Shown one piece after another: positions 17,385 to 27,479 of a DNA stretch of 64,000 nt. Within the stretch, counting starts at the first letter, position 1, and each line of letters begins with the position of its first letter. Both the position numbers and the translations under genes were made by a program. The DNA comes from Pseudoflavonifractor sp. 524-17. Lineage in GTDB: Bacteria; Bacillota; Clostridia; Oscillospirales; Oscillospiraceae. The stretch spans positions 1 through 64,000 of the forward strand of contig NZ_QWEK01000015.1 in the NCBI RefSeq assembly GCF_009935845.1, given 5' to 3'. The notes under the pieces were generated by a model. The model was given only the letters and a program-made list of their open reading frames with translations, did no database searches and was not told where the DNA came from.

Positions 17385-18146
17385 TCATCTGTAAAAGGGC
17401 GTAACTGTACATCCCTCCTGAGTGCCGCTGAGCAGCAGCTTATGGGCTTTGCACAGCTCTAAAACAGCTAAAAAGGTGGCCACTACTTCCGAGCGGCTTT
17501 GATTGCTCTGAAAGAGTACATAAAACTGAGTGGCCCCCATCCGCAGCAAAAGCTGGAGAATCTCCGCCGCCTTCTCCGTCACGGGGTAGGGCTCCCTGCC
17601 CACAATTTTTTGAAACACCGCCATAGAAGGCGGCAGTTTCCGGCTGTTCGCGGCCAGCACCCGCATCAGCGCCCGGTACAGCTCACTGGACTGATGGGCA
17701 TAGCAAATTTCTGCGGCCTGATCCGGCAGCTCCGGCGGCTTGACCAGATAATCTTGTCCTATGGAATATCCCTGCTCCAGATCTGGCAGAACGGCCTTAA
17801 TCTGGGTGTAGCTCTCATGGCGCTGGTGGGCTTCCAGCAGGGCCATGAGCTCCTCCATCTCGGACAGGGCCTGTTCATCCCGAATAGATAGCAACATCTG
17901 GGTTTTGATAAAGACAAGCTGGGCGGCCATGGTGACAAACTCACTGGCAACCTCCAGATCCATCTCTTTTCGGGCCTCCATCCAAGCCAGGTACTGCTCC
18001 AAAATCAGTGAAATCTGAATGTCCCGGATCTCCATCTTATTTTTGCCCAATAGATGTAAAATCAAATCCAGGGGACCGGTAAAATCTTCTCTGGCCTCTG
18101 CTTTGGCTTTCACAACCTTTTCCAGGTGATAAATAGGTCCATCCAT
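17385..18146 (-). CDS. scpA: Segregation and condensation protein A
   Basis: A 253-residue kleisin that bridges the SMC heads. The N-terminal FTGPLDLILHLLGKNKMEIRDI and the segment WMEARKEMDLEVASEFVTMAAQLVFIKTQMLL are diagnostic; the C-terminal winged helix contacts the SMC cap. It lies 6 nt after the M50 protease gene and 56 nt before scpB. Confidence 0.96.
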   Translation of the reverse strand: MDGPIYHLEKVVKAKAEAREDFTGPLDLILHLLGKNKMEIRDIQISLILEQYLAWMEARKEMDLEVASEFVTMAAQLVFIKTQMLLSIRDEQALSEMEELMALLEAHQRHESYTQIKAVLPDLEQGYSIGQDYLVKPPELPDQAAEICYAHQSSELYRALMRVLAANSRKLPPSMAVFQKIVGREPYPVTEKAAEILQLLLRMGATQFYVLFQSNQSRSEVVATFLAVLELCKAHKLLLSGTQEGCTVTPFYR

Positions 18147-18152
18147 ATCAGA

Positions 18153-18872
18153 CTACCCCAGAAACACCGCGGCCAGATCAAAGCCGATGCCGGCAGCCTG
18201 ATAAAAAGCCTCAAAGACGGCTGTGCTGGCAGTGGAGAGGGGCTGGTTCAAAAGGTCGGTGGCCAATACCGCCACCAGAAGCAGCATTCCGAACCGCTCA
18301 TACCGCATAAGTTTGTAGTAGGCCTGATCCGGCAGAAAGGCTCCCAGTACCTTGGACCCGTCCAGAGGCGGAAAGGGAATCAGGTTGAACAGGCCTAGGC
18401 TGATGCTCAGTACCCCTGTTACCAGGAAAAAATCCATCATCCAGAAGAAAAATGGGTTTCCTGCATAGGAAAAGACAAGAATGGCGAAGAAAATATGGTA
18501 GAGAAACAGGGACAGAAAGGCCAGCAGAAAGTTGGACACCGGCCCCGCCAGGGCGGTGACGGCCATACCGCTCTTGGGGTACTTGAAGTACCGCATGTCC
18601 ACTGGCACGGGCTTGGCCCAGCCAAAGCCGGCCACCAGCATCATCAGCGCACCGATGGGGTCCAGGTGCCGCAGGGGATTCAAAGACAGGCGGTGCTGCC
18701 GTTTGGCAGTGGGATCTCCCAGGGCAAAGGCAGCCAAACCGTGGCAGGTCTCGTGTACGGTGAGACAGAACAATACCGCCAGCGCCTGGGTCAGCAGCCA
18801 GCTCAGACCGTCCCAGTCTAGATGTTGAAAAAAGTCCGCAAACGCTCCCACAGCCAGCTCCCCTTCCATCAA
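18153..18872 (-). CDS. Site-2 protease family membrane metalloprotease (M50)
   Basis: A 239-residue polytopic protein of the short S2P subfamily. The zinc motif is HETCH at residues 40-44 and the second site is NLIPFPPLDGSK. LNPLRHLDPIGALMM and GWAKPVPVDMRYF match the group of site-2 proteases that often sit next to scpA in Firmicutes. No PDZ domain. The substrate is not known. First gene of the scpA-scpB-ytfI-ytfJ-dacF run. Confidence 0.9.
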   Translation of the reverse strand: MMEGELAVGAFADFFQHLDWDGLSWLLTQALAVLFCLTVHETCHGLAAFALGDPTAKRQHRLSLNPLRHLDPIGALMMLVAGFGWAKPVPVDMRYFKYPKSGMAVTALAGPVSNFLLAFLSLFLYHIFFAILVFSYAGNPFFFWMMDFFLVTGVLSISLGLFNLIPFPPLDGSKVLGAFLPDQAYYKLMRYERFGMLLLVAVLATDLLNQPLSTASTAVFEAFYQAAGIGFDLAAVFLG

Positions 18873-18947
18873 GGCGCAGCGAAAATTTCATATTATTCAT
18901 AGATTATAGCAAATTCTTCCGGAAAAAACAAGACAATGGGACAATGA

Positions 18948-18985
18948 AAACCGGAGCCGCCAGATGTTCCCTGCGACTCCGGTTT
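18948..18985 (-). terminator. Terminator of the FAH-family gene
   Basis: Eleven-position arms (18948-18958 with 18975-18985, one wobble pair) are followed on the minus strand by a T-rich tract. It begins 7 nt past the stop codon and separates the lon operon from the M50-scpA operon. Confidence 0.8.
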
Positions 18986-18991
18986 CTCCGC

Positions 18992-19744
18992 TTAAACGAT
19001 ATAATTGCGCAGGATGCCAATGCCCTCGATTTCCACCTCTACGGTATCCCCTGGCGCCATGGGGCCGATGCCGGAAGGAGTGCCGGTGGTGACCAGATCG
19101 CCGGGCTCCAGGGTTATGGATTGGGTGATAAAGGCCAGAAGCTGTGGGATCTTGTGCATGAAGCGTGAGGTGCGGGAGGACTGCACTACAGTGCCGTTGA
19201 GCCGGGTCTGAATGGCCAGATCTCCCCCATCCACCTCATCAGTGACGATGGGACCCACCGGCGCAAAGCCGTCCATCCCCTTTCCGCGGCTCCACTGTCC
19301 GTCGGATTTCTGGACATCCCGGGCGGTGACATCATTGAGGCAGGTATACCCCAAAATGTAGTCCATAAATTTCTCCGGCTGGATCTCCTTGGCCCGGCGT
19401 TTGATGACAAAAGCCAACTCCCCCTCGTAGTCCAGACGCTGGACAAAGTTTGGGGCGTGGATCTGCCCTTCTGGATGATTGATGGTATTGGGTCCCTTGA
19501 GGAAGAGAATGGGTCGATCTGGTACCCCCTCTCCCATCTCAACCGCATGGTCATAGTAGTTCTTCCCCACACAGAGAATCTTGCTGGGCTCACAGGGGGC
19601 CAGCAAGGTACATCCCTCAAAGGGGGCAGTTTTGCCATCGTAACAGATGCGCTCATAGGGGGCGCCTGCCAATGTATGAACGATATCCCCCTGGACCACG
19701 CCCCACACAGGCTCCCCTTCCCGCTGAATTCTAACATATTTCAC
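18992..19744 (-). CDS. Fumarylacetoacetate hydrolase family protein
   Basis: A 250-residue enzyme of the FAH superfamily, whose members hydrolyse or decarboxylate 2-oxo acids such as acylpyruvates. Metal ligands are in LDYEGELAFVIKR and CLNDVTARDVQ; CVGKNYYDHAVEMG and TTGTPSGIGPMAPGDTVEVEI complete the fold. The real substrate cannot be read from the sequence. It overlaps engB by 4 nt at the end of the lon operon. Confidence 0.9.
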   Translation of the reverse strand: MKYVRIQREGEPVWGVVQGDIVHTLAGAPYERICYDGKTAPFEGCTLLAPCEPSKILCVGKNYYDHAVEMGEGVPDRPILFLKGPNTINHPEGQIHAPNFVQRLDYEGELAFVIKRRAKEIQPEKFMDYILGYTCLNDVTARDVQKSDGQWSRGKGMDGFAPVGPIVTDEVDGGDLAIQTRLNGTVVQSSRTSRFMHKIPQLLAFITQSITLEPGDLVTTGTPSGIGPMAPGDTVEVEIEGIGILRNYIV

Positions 19745-20340
19745 TGTATTCCCTCCTGATGAGCCAGGATGCTGTCAAGCAGTGCCTGCCGTCCGTCTCC
19801 CTTTTCCGCGGAAAAGGGGATGATACTGCTCTCCTCCTCCAGTACAAGGGTATCGCGGATGCGGGCCAAATTAGGCTCTGTTTCGCTTTTTTTCAGCTTA
19901 TCCAGCTTGTTGGCCACCACAAGAAAGGGGCGGCCGCTGTGTTTAAACCAATCAGCCATCGTACAGTCGTCGGCAGTGGGCTTGTGCCGGGCGTCCACAA
20001 TCAGAATACCCAGGGTCATCAGAGAGGAATCGGCGAACCAGCTCTCAATCAGACGGCCCCAGCGGGCCTTCTCCGCATGGGAGACCTTAGCATAGCCGTA
20101 TCCGGGCAGATCCACCAGATAGAGCTTTTTGTCGATGAGAAAGTAATTGATATGGGTGGTCTTCCCTGGCGCGGAGCCCACCCGGGCAAAATTTTTCCGG
20201 TTGAGCAGTTTATTGATTACAGAGGACTTTCCCACGTTGGATCGGCCGGCAAAAACCACCTGGGGCAGGTGGTCTCTGGGGAAATCGGCCGCTTTGGCGG
20301 CAGAGCGGATGAACTCCGCATTATTCAGGTTCAGCGGCAT
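19741..20340 (-). CDS. engB: Ribosome biogenesis GTPase YsxC/EngB
   Basis: A 199-residue GTPase needed for 50S subunit assembly. G1 is GRSNVGKSS, the switch region contains [11 protein letters not shown]3 is [11 protein letters not shown] and G4 NKLDKLK. It lies 42 nt downstream of lon, the same lon-engB order as in Bacillus. Confidence 0.95.
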   Translation of the reverse strand: MPLNLNNAEFIRSAAKAADFPRDHLPQVVFAGRSNVGKSSVINKLLNRKNFARVGSAPGKTTHINYFLIDKKLYLVDLPGYGYAKVSHAEKARWGRLIESWFADSSLMTLGILIVDARHKPTADDCTMADWFKHSGRPFLVVANKLDKLKKSETEPNLARIRDTLVLEEESSIIPFSAEKGDGRQALLDSILAHQEGIQ

Positions 20341-20382
20341 AGAGATGTCGCCCCTTTCCGTATGTGGTTCGTCTCTGAGCCG

Positions 20383-22797
20383 CTACTGCTGCAATGGGAC
20401 TGCGGCGGCGGAGACGGCGGGATTGGCCGGAACAGTCTGCCCCTCCCCGGCCTGTGTCAGCTCCAGCCCCATCGCATGGGCCAGAACGGTGTCCACCTGC
20501 TCCACGGTAATAAAGTGGAGGGCGCCGCGGACCGTCTGGTCAATCTCTGCCAGATCCTTTTCGTTGCTGGCCGGCAGAATTACAGTTCGGATGCCGTTTC
20601 TCAGGGCGGCCATAGTCTTCTCCTTCAGACCGCCGATGGGCAGCACCCGGCCCCGCAGGGTCACTTCTCCGGTCATAGCTAGTTCCCGCCGGACCGGGGT
20701 GTTGGTCAAAGCAGAGACCATGGCGGTGGTAATGGCAATGCCGGCAGAGGGGCCGTCTTTGGGTACCGCTCCCTCGGGAAAATGGACATGGATATCCTTT
20801 TTCTGATAAAAATCTCCCTCAATCCCCAGTCGATCCGCCCGACTGCGGATGTATGAAAAGGCGGCGTGAGCGGACTCCTTCATCACATCGCCCAGATTTC
20901 CAGTTAGCTCCAGCTTGCCAGTGCCGGGGACGACGTTGACTTCAACCTCCAGCAGCTCGCCGCCTACGCTGGTCCAAGCCAAACCGTTCACCACACCCAC
21001 CTGCTCGGTCAGGGGCAGACGCTCTGGATGGTAGCGGCGCACCCCCAGAAAGTCTTTCAAGTTATCTCCTGTAATGGTTATTGACTTTACATTATCTGAG
21101 ACAACTCGCATTGCCGCCTTCCGGCAGACGGCTGCCAGCCTGCGCTCCAGCACACGAACACCGGATTCCTTAGTATAGCCGGTTATTGTCTCCCGAATAG
21201 CGCCGTCAGTCAGCTTCAGCTGACTCTTTTTCAGGCCGTGGCGCTTCAGCTCCTTGGGAAGCAGATGCCGCTTGGCGATTTGCAGCTTCTCCTCATCGGT
21301 ATAGCTGGACAGATCGATCATCTCCATCCGATCCAGCAGAGGCCGGGGGATGGTATCGGTGGTGTTCGCGGTGGTAATGAACAAAACATCGGACAGATCG
21401 TAGGGCAGTTCCAGAAAATGATCCCGGAAGGTGCTGTTCTGCTCTCCGTCCAGTACTTCCAGCAGTGCCGAAGCGGGGTCGCCCCGGTGGTCGGTGCCCA
21501 GCTTATCGATCTCATCCAGCAGTAGCAGCGGATTGGAGGAGCCCGCCTGCCGCACTCCGGCAATGATGCGGCCAGGCATGGAGCCAATATAGGTCTTCCG
21601 GTGCCCCCGGATATCGGCCTCGTCATGGACGCCACCCAAGGAGATCCGGGCCAGTTTCCGGTTCAGAGCCTTGGCCACGGACATGGCGATGGAGGTCTTT
21701 CCCACGCCGGGCGGGCCCACAAGGCACAGCACCTGACCCCGCAGCTCCGGCGCCAGCTGCTTGACAGCCAAAAACTCCAGAATGCGCTCTTTTACCTTGT
21801 CCAGGCCGAAATGGTCGCTGTCCAATACCTTTTTGGCAGTGGCCACATCCACCCGTTCCTTGGTTTTTTTATTCCAGGGCAGCTCCAGACACACATCCAG
21901 ATAGTTTCGAATCACGGTGGCTTCCGCAGAGCCAAAGGACTGCTTCTCCAGCCGGGAGACCTCCTTGAGCAGCTTTTTGGTTACCTCCTCCGGCAGCTTG
22001 GCCTTTTCGATGGACTGCCGGTACTCGGCGATCTCACTTTGAGCGCTCTCTTCCCCCTCACCCAGCTCCTGCTGGAGGACTTTCAGCTGCTCCCGGAGAT
22101 AGTAATCCCGCTGGTTACGATTCAGGCCGTCCCGGACCCGGTTTTGCAGGTCCAGCTCCAGCTCCAAAACCTCAATTTCCCGCCGGAGCTGCTGGTATAG
22201 CCGCTCCAGGCGGCGGACAGGGCGCAGCTCCTCCAAAATCGCCTGCTTATCCCCTGCCCGCATGACGATATTTTGAGCGATATAGTCGGCGATATAGCCT
22301 GGATCCTCGCTGGAGAGCAGGTTGAGCAGAATGTCCGGCGTCATCTTGGGCGCCAGCTCAATATAGCGCTCAAAGAGCTCATAAGTCTGTCGGATCAGCG
22401 CCTCTGTCTTGGCGGAGCGGCGGACGGACTCCTCTGGGGAGATCTCCTCCACCTCCGCCGCCAGATAGGGCGTCAGCTGGGTGAGCTGGCGCAGGCGGCC
22501 CCGGGAGACTCCTTCCACCATAACCCGCACATTGTCCCCTGGCAGACGGAGGATCTGCCGTACATTACAGATCGTGCCGATTTGGCACAGATCTTTCGCT
22601 TTCGGAGCCTCCACAGACAGATCCTTTTGAGCCACCAAAAAGATGGGCTGGCCGCTGGTCATGGAGTAATCCAGGGCCTGAATGGAGATCTCCCGGCTTA
22701 CATCAAAGTGGAGCAGCATATTGGGGAAGATGCTCATTCCCCGCAGCGCCAAAGCCGGAAGTGTAGTTGTCATATGTTCTTGTTCATGCTCTGTCAT
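20383..22797 (-). CDS. lon: ATP-dependent protease Lon
   Basis: An 804-residue Lon protease with an N-terminal substrate-binding LON domain, an AAA+ module (Walker [10 protein letters not shown], Walker [10 protein letters not shown]) and a C-terminal peptidase with the catalytic Ser in [10 protein letters not shown] (near residue 683) and the Lys in [11 protein letters not shown] (near 726). The tail after the protease domain is Ala/Pro/Gln-rich. The start is supported by GGAGGGG upstream. It follows clpX after a 292-nt gap with hairpins and precedes engB. Confidence 0.97.
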   Translation of the reverse strand: MTEHEQEHMTTTLPALALRGMSIFPNMLLHFDVSREISIQALDYSMTSGQPIFLVAQKDLSVEAPKAKDLCQIGTICNVRQILRLPGDNVRVMVEGVSRGRLRQLTQLTPYLAAEVEEISPEESVRRSAKTEALIRQTYELFERYIELAPKMTPDILLNLLSSEDPGYIADYIAQNIVMRAGDKQAILEELRPVRRLERLYQQLRREIEVLELELDLQNRVRDGLNRNQRDYYLREQLKVLQQELGEGEESAQSEIAEYRQSIEKAKLPEEVTKKLLKEVSRLEKQSFGSAEATVIRNYLDVCLELPWNKKTKERVDVATAKKVLDSDHFGLDKVKERILEFLAVKQLAPELRGQVLCLVGPPGVGKTSIAMSVAKALNRKLARISLGGVHDEADIRGHRKTYIGSMPGRIIAGVRQAGSSNPLLLLDEIDKLGTDHRGDPASALLEVLDGEQNSTFRDHFLELPYDLSDVLFITTANTTDTIPRPLLDRMEMIDLSSYTDEEKLQIAKRHLLPKELKRHGLKKSQLKLTDGAIRETITGYTKESGVRVLERRLAAVCRKAAMRVVSDNVKSITITGDNLKDFLGVRRYHPERLPLTEQVGVVNGLAWTSVGGELLEVEVNVVPGTGKLELTGNLGDVMKESAHAAFSYIRSRADRLGIEGDFYQKKDIHVHFPEGAVPKDGPSAGIAITTAMVSALTNTPVRRELAMTGEVTLRGRVLPIGGLKEKTMAALRNGIRTVILPASNEKDLAEIDQTVRGALHFITVEQVDTVLAHAMGLELTQAGEGQTVPANPAVSAAAVPLQQ

Positions 22798-22953
22798 TGT
22801 GATTCACTTCCCCTCCAAAAGGGTGAGAACCTGTATTCATAACTGGGAAATGGCTGTTCTTTGAGTGTTTTGCAGGTTTTCAAACAGATTTTAGGGGAAT
22901 GCCATAGTCCCAAGTGGAAAAACTGTTAAGAATCCCGCACACATATTCCAGGA

Positions 22954-22979
22954 TTTTTGCCGCGGTGAGGCGGCAAAAA
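22954..22979. terminator. Hairpin between clpX and lon
   Basis: Arms TTTTTGCCGC (22954-22963) and GCGGCAAAAA (22970-22979) are perfectly complementary around 6 nt. The A/T ends are part of the stem, so it may act as a terminator in either direction, but a distinct T-run is missing. Confidence 0.5.
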
Positions 22980-23037
22980 ATTTGGCAGGACGGCATACAA
23001 CGGTTGTGAATCCAGGTTCTAAGATTTGAATATGGAA

Positions 23038-23064
23038 CGGGGCGAGGTTTCTGTCCTCGCCCCG
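23038..23064 (-). terminator. GC-rich hairpin after clpX
   Basis: A 10-bp perfect GC stem (23038-23047 with 23055-23064), 26 nt after the clpX stop. No strong T-run follows on the minus strand, so it may end transcription weakly or protect the clpX mRNA end. The rest of the 292-nt clpX-lon gap shows no gene. Confidence 0.5.
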
Positions 23065-23089
23065 AATGTTATCTAGTGCAGAGGCACTG

Positions 23090-24409
23090 TTAGGATACAT
23101 TTCCCCGAGCGGGAATGCCGCCCTGTTCAGACCGGAGAGCCGCGCCGCCCAGGCGGGGCCGCTCCCGGCGTTCCAGGTCGTGGTCGATAGTGGGTGCAAT
23201 ATGCTCCCGGACACTTTCGCCGGTAATGGTTACTTTGGCAATAGTGGGATCCGAGGGAACATCATACATGACCTGGGTCATAACTTCCTCCAAGACCGCC
23301 CGCAGGCCGCGGGCACCGATGCCCCGCTCAATGGCCTTGTCTGCGGCGGCCTCCAGAGCTTCTGGCTGGAACGCCAAGTCTACCATATCATACTCCAGCA
23401 GCTTCTGATACTGTTTTACCAGAGCGTTTTTTGGCTTGGTCAAAATTTGAACCAGCTGGTCTTTGTCCAGCGCCTGAAGGGCAGTAATAACAGGAAGACG
23501 GCCCACCAATTCTGGAATAATGCCGAATTTCAGCAGGTCGTGCGGCTGTATCTCCCGGAACAGAGCGGAGTTGTCCCGTTCTTTTTTGCTGGCGATCTCC
23601 GCGCCAAAACCGATACTCTTTTTATCCAGGCGCTTTTCAATGATTTTTTCAATGCCGTCAAAGGCGCCGCCGCAGATAAAAAGAATATTCTTTGTATTGA
23701 TTTGGATAAACTCCTGATGGGGGTGCTTACGACCGCCCTGGGGCGGCACATTGGCGACGGTACCCTCTAAAATCTTCAGCAGGGCCTGCTGTACCCCCTC
23801 GCCGGAGACATCCCGGGTGATAGACGTATTTTCGCTCTTACGGGCGATTTTGTCAATTTCATCCACGTAGATGATGCCCCGCTCCGCCAGATCGATGTCA
23901 AAATCAGCGGCCTGAACCAGACGCAGAAGGATATTCTCTACATCATCGCCCACGTAGCCCGCTTCCGTCAACGTTGTGGCGTCCGCAATCGCGAAGGGCA
24001 CCTTCAAAATGCGGGCCAAGGTCTGGGCAAAGAGGGTCTTGCCGCTTCCTGTAGGACCAATGAGCAGAATGTTGCTCTTTTGGAGCTCTACATCCTCCCC
24101 GCCGCCGAAATAGATGCGCTTATAGTGATTGTACACCGCCACCGAGAGGGATACCTTGGCAGACTCCTGACCGATAATATATTGGTCCAGCACATCACGG
24201 ATCTCGCGGGGGGTAGGGATAACGTCAGGGATATCCATGTCAGCCTGGGGTTCGTCGGGATCATACGCGTCATCTAAAATGCTCATGCACAGATGGACAC
24301 ACTCATTACAGATGTATGCCCCCGGCCCGGCGATAATACGGTTGACCTGCTCCTGATGCTTCCCGCAAAAGGAGCAGCGGACAGACTTGTGTTCATCATT
24401 TTTTGGCAT
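23090..24409 (-). CDS. clpX: ATP-dependent Clp protease ATP-binding subunit ClpX
   Basis: A 439-residue AAA+ unfoldase. The N-terminal zinc-binding domain has Cys12, Cys15, Cys34 and Cys37; then come Walker A GPTGSGKT, Walker [10 protein letters not shown], the RPPQGG-type pore region seen as [14 protein letters not shown], and sensor residues. The start at 24409 ([10 protein letters not shown]) has GAGGT 6 nt upstream; an extension to 24520 is not family-like. It is directly downstream of clpP. Confidence 0.97.
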   Translation of the reverse strand: MPKNDEHKSVRCSFCGKHQEQVNRIIAGPGAYICNECVHLCMSILDDAYDPDEPQADMDIPDVIPTPREIRDVLDQYIIGQESAKVSLSVAVYNHYKRIYFGGGEDVELQKSNILLIGPTGSGKTLFAQTLARILKVPFAIADATTLTEAGYVGDDVENILLRLVQAADFDIDLAERGIIYVDEIDKIARKSENTSITRDVSGEGVQQALLKILEGTVANVPPQGGRKHPHQEFIQINTKNILFICGGAFDGIEKIIEKRLDKKSIGFGAEIASKKERDNSALFREIQPHDLLKFGIIPELVGRLPVITALQALDKDQLVQILTKPKNALVKQYQKLLEYDMVDLAFQPEALEAAADKAIERGIGARGLRAVLEEVMTQVMYDVPSDPTIAKVTITGESVREHIAPTIDHDLERRERPRLGGAALRSEQGGIPARGNVS

Positions 24410-24494
24410 AATAATACCTCGGTCACAGGCGGATTCCGCCAGATTGAGATGCGGAGAGAGGAGCGGGCCCTTGCCCCCGCTCCCCCGCATCGAG

Positions 24495-25076
24495 TTATCG
24501 TTTATAGAAGATGTGGTCAATCAGGCCATATTCTTTGGCCTCTTCTGCGGACATGAAGTTGTCACGCTCACAGTCGGCAGTGACAACCTCCAAAGGCTTG
24601 CCGGTATTTTCGGACAAGATCTTGTTCATCCGCTTTTTGATAATCTCCAACCGCTTCAGGTGAATGGCCATATCCGTGATCTGCCCCTGCGTACCGGCGG
24701 AGGGCTGGTGAATCATAATCTCCGCATTGGGCAGAGCGATGCGCTTCCCTTTGGCGCCGGAAGAGAGCAGAAACGCCCCCATACTGGCCGCCATACCCAC
24801 GCAGATGGTAGACACATCACATTTGATATACTGCATGGTATCATAGATGGCCATACCATCTGTCACGGAACCGCCAGGGCTGTTAATGTAAAACTGGATG
24901 TCTTTATCCGGGTCTGTGCCCTCCAGATAGAGCATCTGCGCCACCACTAGGCTGGCGGTTGTGGCATTTACCTCTTCTCCCAGGAAAATAATACGGTCGT
25001 TCAGCAGGCGGGAGAAAATGTCATAGGAACGCTCTCCGCGGTTGGTCTGCTCTACTACATAGGGGACTAAACTCAT
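24495..25076 (-). CDS. clpP: ATP-dependent Clp protease proteolytic subunit
   Basis: A 193-residue serine peptidase forming the ClpP tetradecamer. The catalytic triad is Ser98 ([11 protein letters not shown]), His123 (MIHQPSAG) and Asp172 (TADCERDNF). N-terminal [20 protein letters not shown] is typical. The start at 25076 is fixed by AAGGAG upstream; longer in-frame starts to 25196 are not family-like. It lies between tig and clpX. Confidence 0.97.
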   Translation of the reverse strand: MSLVPYVVEQTNRGERSYDIFSRLLNDRIIFLGEEVNATTASLVVAQMLYLEGTDPDKDIQFYINSPGGSVTDGMAIYDTMQYIKCDVSTICVGMAASMGAFLLSSGAKGKRIALPNAEIMIHQPSAGTQGQITDMAIHLKRLEIIKKRMNKILSENTGKPLEVVTADCERDNFMSAEEAKEYGLIDHIFYKR

Positions 25077-25150
25077 AGTCTTGGTACTCCTTCTGTCCAT
25101 CTTATCGAAGAACCATACAGGTTCAATCTGTGCCAGCCAATCCCGCTGCG

Positions 25151-25174
25151 GGCGGGAATTGGTCAATTCCCGCC
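25151..25174. repeat. 11-bp inverted repeat in the tig-clpP gap
   Basis: GGCGGGAATTG (25151-25161) and CAATTCCCGCC (25164-25174) are perfectly complementary with only 2 nt between, in the clpP upstream region 75 nt from its start. With no T-run it could be an operator or an mRNA element. It does not match CIRCE or the CtsR heptad repeats. Confidence 0.6.
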
Positions 25175-25247
25175 TGGCACCGGCCAGTCTGCCCACACAC
25201 CAGAGTATACCCGGCGGCAGGTAGATTATACCAATTCAGAGCAAATC

Positions 25248-26648
25248 TTAATCCTCTCCGCTCGTCTCTGCCGGGGCTTCTTCCTTCTTGGCAGCAGTCT
25301 TGCGGGTGCGCTTTGGCTTCTCCGCGGCGCCCTCTCCCTCACTCTTCTTCTTTGTGGTCTTTTTCTTCGGAGCTTTGCCGGCCTTGGCGCTGTCAAAGAC
25401 CAAATTGGCGGCTTTCTGGCGGGCCAGATCCTTCTTCAGATCCTCTATGATAATCGCCTTGCGCAGCTGCTCATCCGTCATGCCGTATTGCTCGGCCAGA
25501 CGTTTGATCTCAGCTTCCGCGTCCTCGTCAGAGATCTGGATGTTCTCAGCGGCCACAATCGCGCCCAAGGCCAAATCACTCTGAACCTGCTCCAAGGCGG
25601 CTTCTTTGGCCTGCTCCCGCACCTGATCCATGGTCATCCCCGTCATGGCCAGATACTGCTCGAAGGGAATGCCCTGAGAAGTGATGCGCTGGGCATAGTT
25701 ATTTGCGACCTTATCGGCCTCATACTCAACCATGGCGTCGGGGATTTCTACTTCCATATTGTCCACAACCTGCTGGATCAGGGCGCGCTCAAAGGCGCGC
25801 TGCGCATCTCCCTCCCGGCGGGTCTTCAGCTTCTCCCCCAGATCCTTCTTCAGATCTTCCAGGGTGTCAAACTCAGACACATCCTTGGCAAACTCATCGT
25901 CCACCACAGGCAGCTGCTTCTCCTTGACCTCGTGGACCTTGACCTTGAACACGGCGGCGGCGCCGGCCAGCTCTTCAGCGTGGTAGTCCTCGGGGAAGGT
26001 GACATTCAGTTCCCGCTCATCGCCGGCCTTAACCCCTACCAGCTGATCCTCGAACCCGGGGATAAAGGAACCAGAACCCAGCTCCAGGGTGAAATTCTCC
26101 GCCTTTCCGCCGTCAAAGGCGACGTCGTCCTTGAAGCCCTCAAAGTCAATAACCACAGAGTCACCCATCTTGGCCTCTCGCTCCACGGTGACCATGCGGG
26201 TGGCCCGGTCGATAAAGGGCTTCAGCTCATTGTTGATGTCCTCATCAGTGACAGCGGCGTCGGCCTTCTCCGCGGTGAGGCCCTTGTACTCCCCCAGCTT
26301 CACCTCGGGGCGGACGGTGACGGTGGCCTTGAAGGTGAGGCCGTTCTTGCCGACCTCCTGAATCTCTACGTTGGGCCAGGACACAACGTCCAGATTCTCC
26401 TGCTCTACCGCCTTGGTATAGGCGTCGGGATAGACCTCGTTGACGGCGTCTTCATAGAACACGCCGGAGCCGTACATGCCCTCGATGATCTTCCGGGGGG
26501 CCTTGCCCTTGCGGAAGCCGGGGACGCTGATTCTGTTGCGCTGCTTTTTATAGACCTTCTCTACGGCAGCCTCAAACTCCTCGCCGCTCACCTCGATGAC
26601 CAGCTCGACTGTGCTCTTCTCCTGCTTTTCGACGCTCTTGACATTCAT
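25248..26648 (-). CDS. tig: Trigger factor, ribosome-associated chaperone
   Basis: A 466-residue chaperone and prolyl isomerase. The N-terminal ribosome-binding domain carries FRKGKAPRKIIE, close to the GFRxGKxP signature; the FKBP-type domain starts around GDSVVIDFEGF and includes GSFIPGFEDQLVG; the long helical C-terminal domain follows. It is longer than the usual about 430 residues because of a Lys/Ala/Glu-rich tail after about residue 420. It has its own promoter and heads tig-clpP-clpX. Confidence 0.95.
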   Translation of the reverse strand: MNVKSVEKQEKSTVELVIEVSGEEFEAAVEKVYKKQRNRISVPGFRKGKAPRKIIEGMYGSGVFYEDAVNEVYPDAYTKAVEQENLDVVSWPNVEIQEVGKNGLTFKATVTVRPEVKLGEYKGLTAEKADAAVTDEDINNELKPFIDRATRMVTVEREAKMGDSVVIDFEGFKDDVAFDGGKAENFTLELGSGSFIPGFEDQLVGVKAGDERELNVTFPEDYHAEELAGAAAVFKVKVHEVKEKQLPVVDDEFAKDVSEFDTLEDLKKDLGEKLKTRREGDAQRAFERALIQQVVDNMEVEIPDAMVEYEADKVANNYAQRITSQGIPFEQYLAMTGMTMDQVREQAKEAALEQVQSDLALGAIVAAENIQISDEDAEAEIKRLAEQYGMTDEQLRKAIIIEDLKKDLARQKAANLVFDSAKAGKAPKKKTTKKKSEGEGAAEKPKRTRKTAAKKEEAPAETSGED

Positions 26649-26723
26649 GTTGTTTACTTCCTCCTAGCATTCCGCCGGCACCAGACAATAGACGGCGGCG
26701 GCTTCATTTACAATATCTGTTTG

Positions 26724-26752
26724 ATTATATCAGGAATTCAGACAGATTTCCA
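26724..26752 (-). promoter_or_regulatory. Sigma-A-type promoter of tig
   Basis: On the minus strand, TGGAAA (26747-26752) and TATAAT (26724-26729) are separated by 17 nt, about 75 nt upstream of the tig start. The -10 is perfect, the -35 matches 4 of 6. Confidence 0.65.
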
Positions 26753-26780
26753 TACTTTCGGTAAAAATATTTCCAAGCAC

Positions 26781-27467
26781 CTATTCCGCAATTTGGACGG
26801 GGCGGAATTGAAGGTAATCCGCCGCCACGAGATGGTACGCAATGCCGCTCCAGTCCCCCTCTATGGCCAGCCGGTGACTGGCGCCGTGGAGATGGCCGTA
26901 ATAGCATTTTTTTACGCCGTACTGTCCAAGCAGAGTGATGATCTCCGGGCAGACATATCCCTGATAACGGGGTGGATAGTGGAGAAAGCACAGCTTTTCC
27001 CCCTCACCTGCCGCTTTCAGCGACGCCTCCAGCCGGATGAGTTCCCGGTTGAAGACCTTCTCGTTGTGGCCGGCCGCGTCTTCCTCATAAAACCACCCTC
27101 TGGTGCCGCACAGGGCATAATTCCCATAAAAGTAGCAGTTGTTGTGGAGAATGTGCAGGCTGTCAAACCCCTTCTCCGCCCAGAATCGCTCCATCTTGGC
27201 GGCGGTGTTCCACCAGTAGTCGTGGTTGCCCTTTACAATGAGCTTCCGGCCGGGAAAGGAATCTAAAAAGGCGAAGTCTGCCTCGGCCTGCTCCAGACTC
27301 ATCCCCCAGGAGATGTCGCCGCACAGGACCAACGTGTCCTCCGGCTGGAGTACGGACAGGCCCTGTCTCAGCTTATCCACGTAACCCTCCCATTTGCCGC
27401 CGAATATATCCATAGGCTTGTCCACCGTCAGAGACAGGTGCGTATCCCCTATTGCGTAAAGCGCCAC
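26781..27467 (-). CDS. Calcineurin-like metallophosphoesterase
   Basis: A 228-residue enzyme with the metal-ligand series of this superfamily: AIGDTHLS (an Asp-x-His motif), LVLCGDISWG, VKGNHDYWW and, near the C-terminus, YYGHLHGASH. It may hydrolyse phosphoesters such as cyclic nucleotides or phosphoproteins; the substrate is unknown. It lies 12 nt downstream of thrC on the same strand. Confidence 0.9.
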   Translation of the reverse strand: MALYAIGDTHLSLTVDKPMDIFGGKWEGYVDKLRQGLSVLQPEDTLVLCGDISWGMSLEQAEADFAFLDSFPGRKLIVKGNHDYWWNTAAKMERFWAEKGFDSLHILHNNCYFYGNYALCGTRGWFYEEDAAGHNEKVFNRELIRLEASLKAAGEGEKLCFLHYPPRYQGYVCPEIITLLGQYGVKKCYYGHLHGASHRLAIEGDWSGIAYHLVAADYLQFRPVQIAE

Positions 27468-27479
27468 CGGATCACCGCC

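Noticed and set aside
25488-27266. 592-residue open frame on the plus strand
   Set aside because: It runs antisense to tig and the metallophosphoesterase gene, both clear families. The open frame is a by-product of GC-rich coding sequence.
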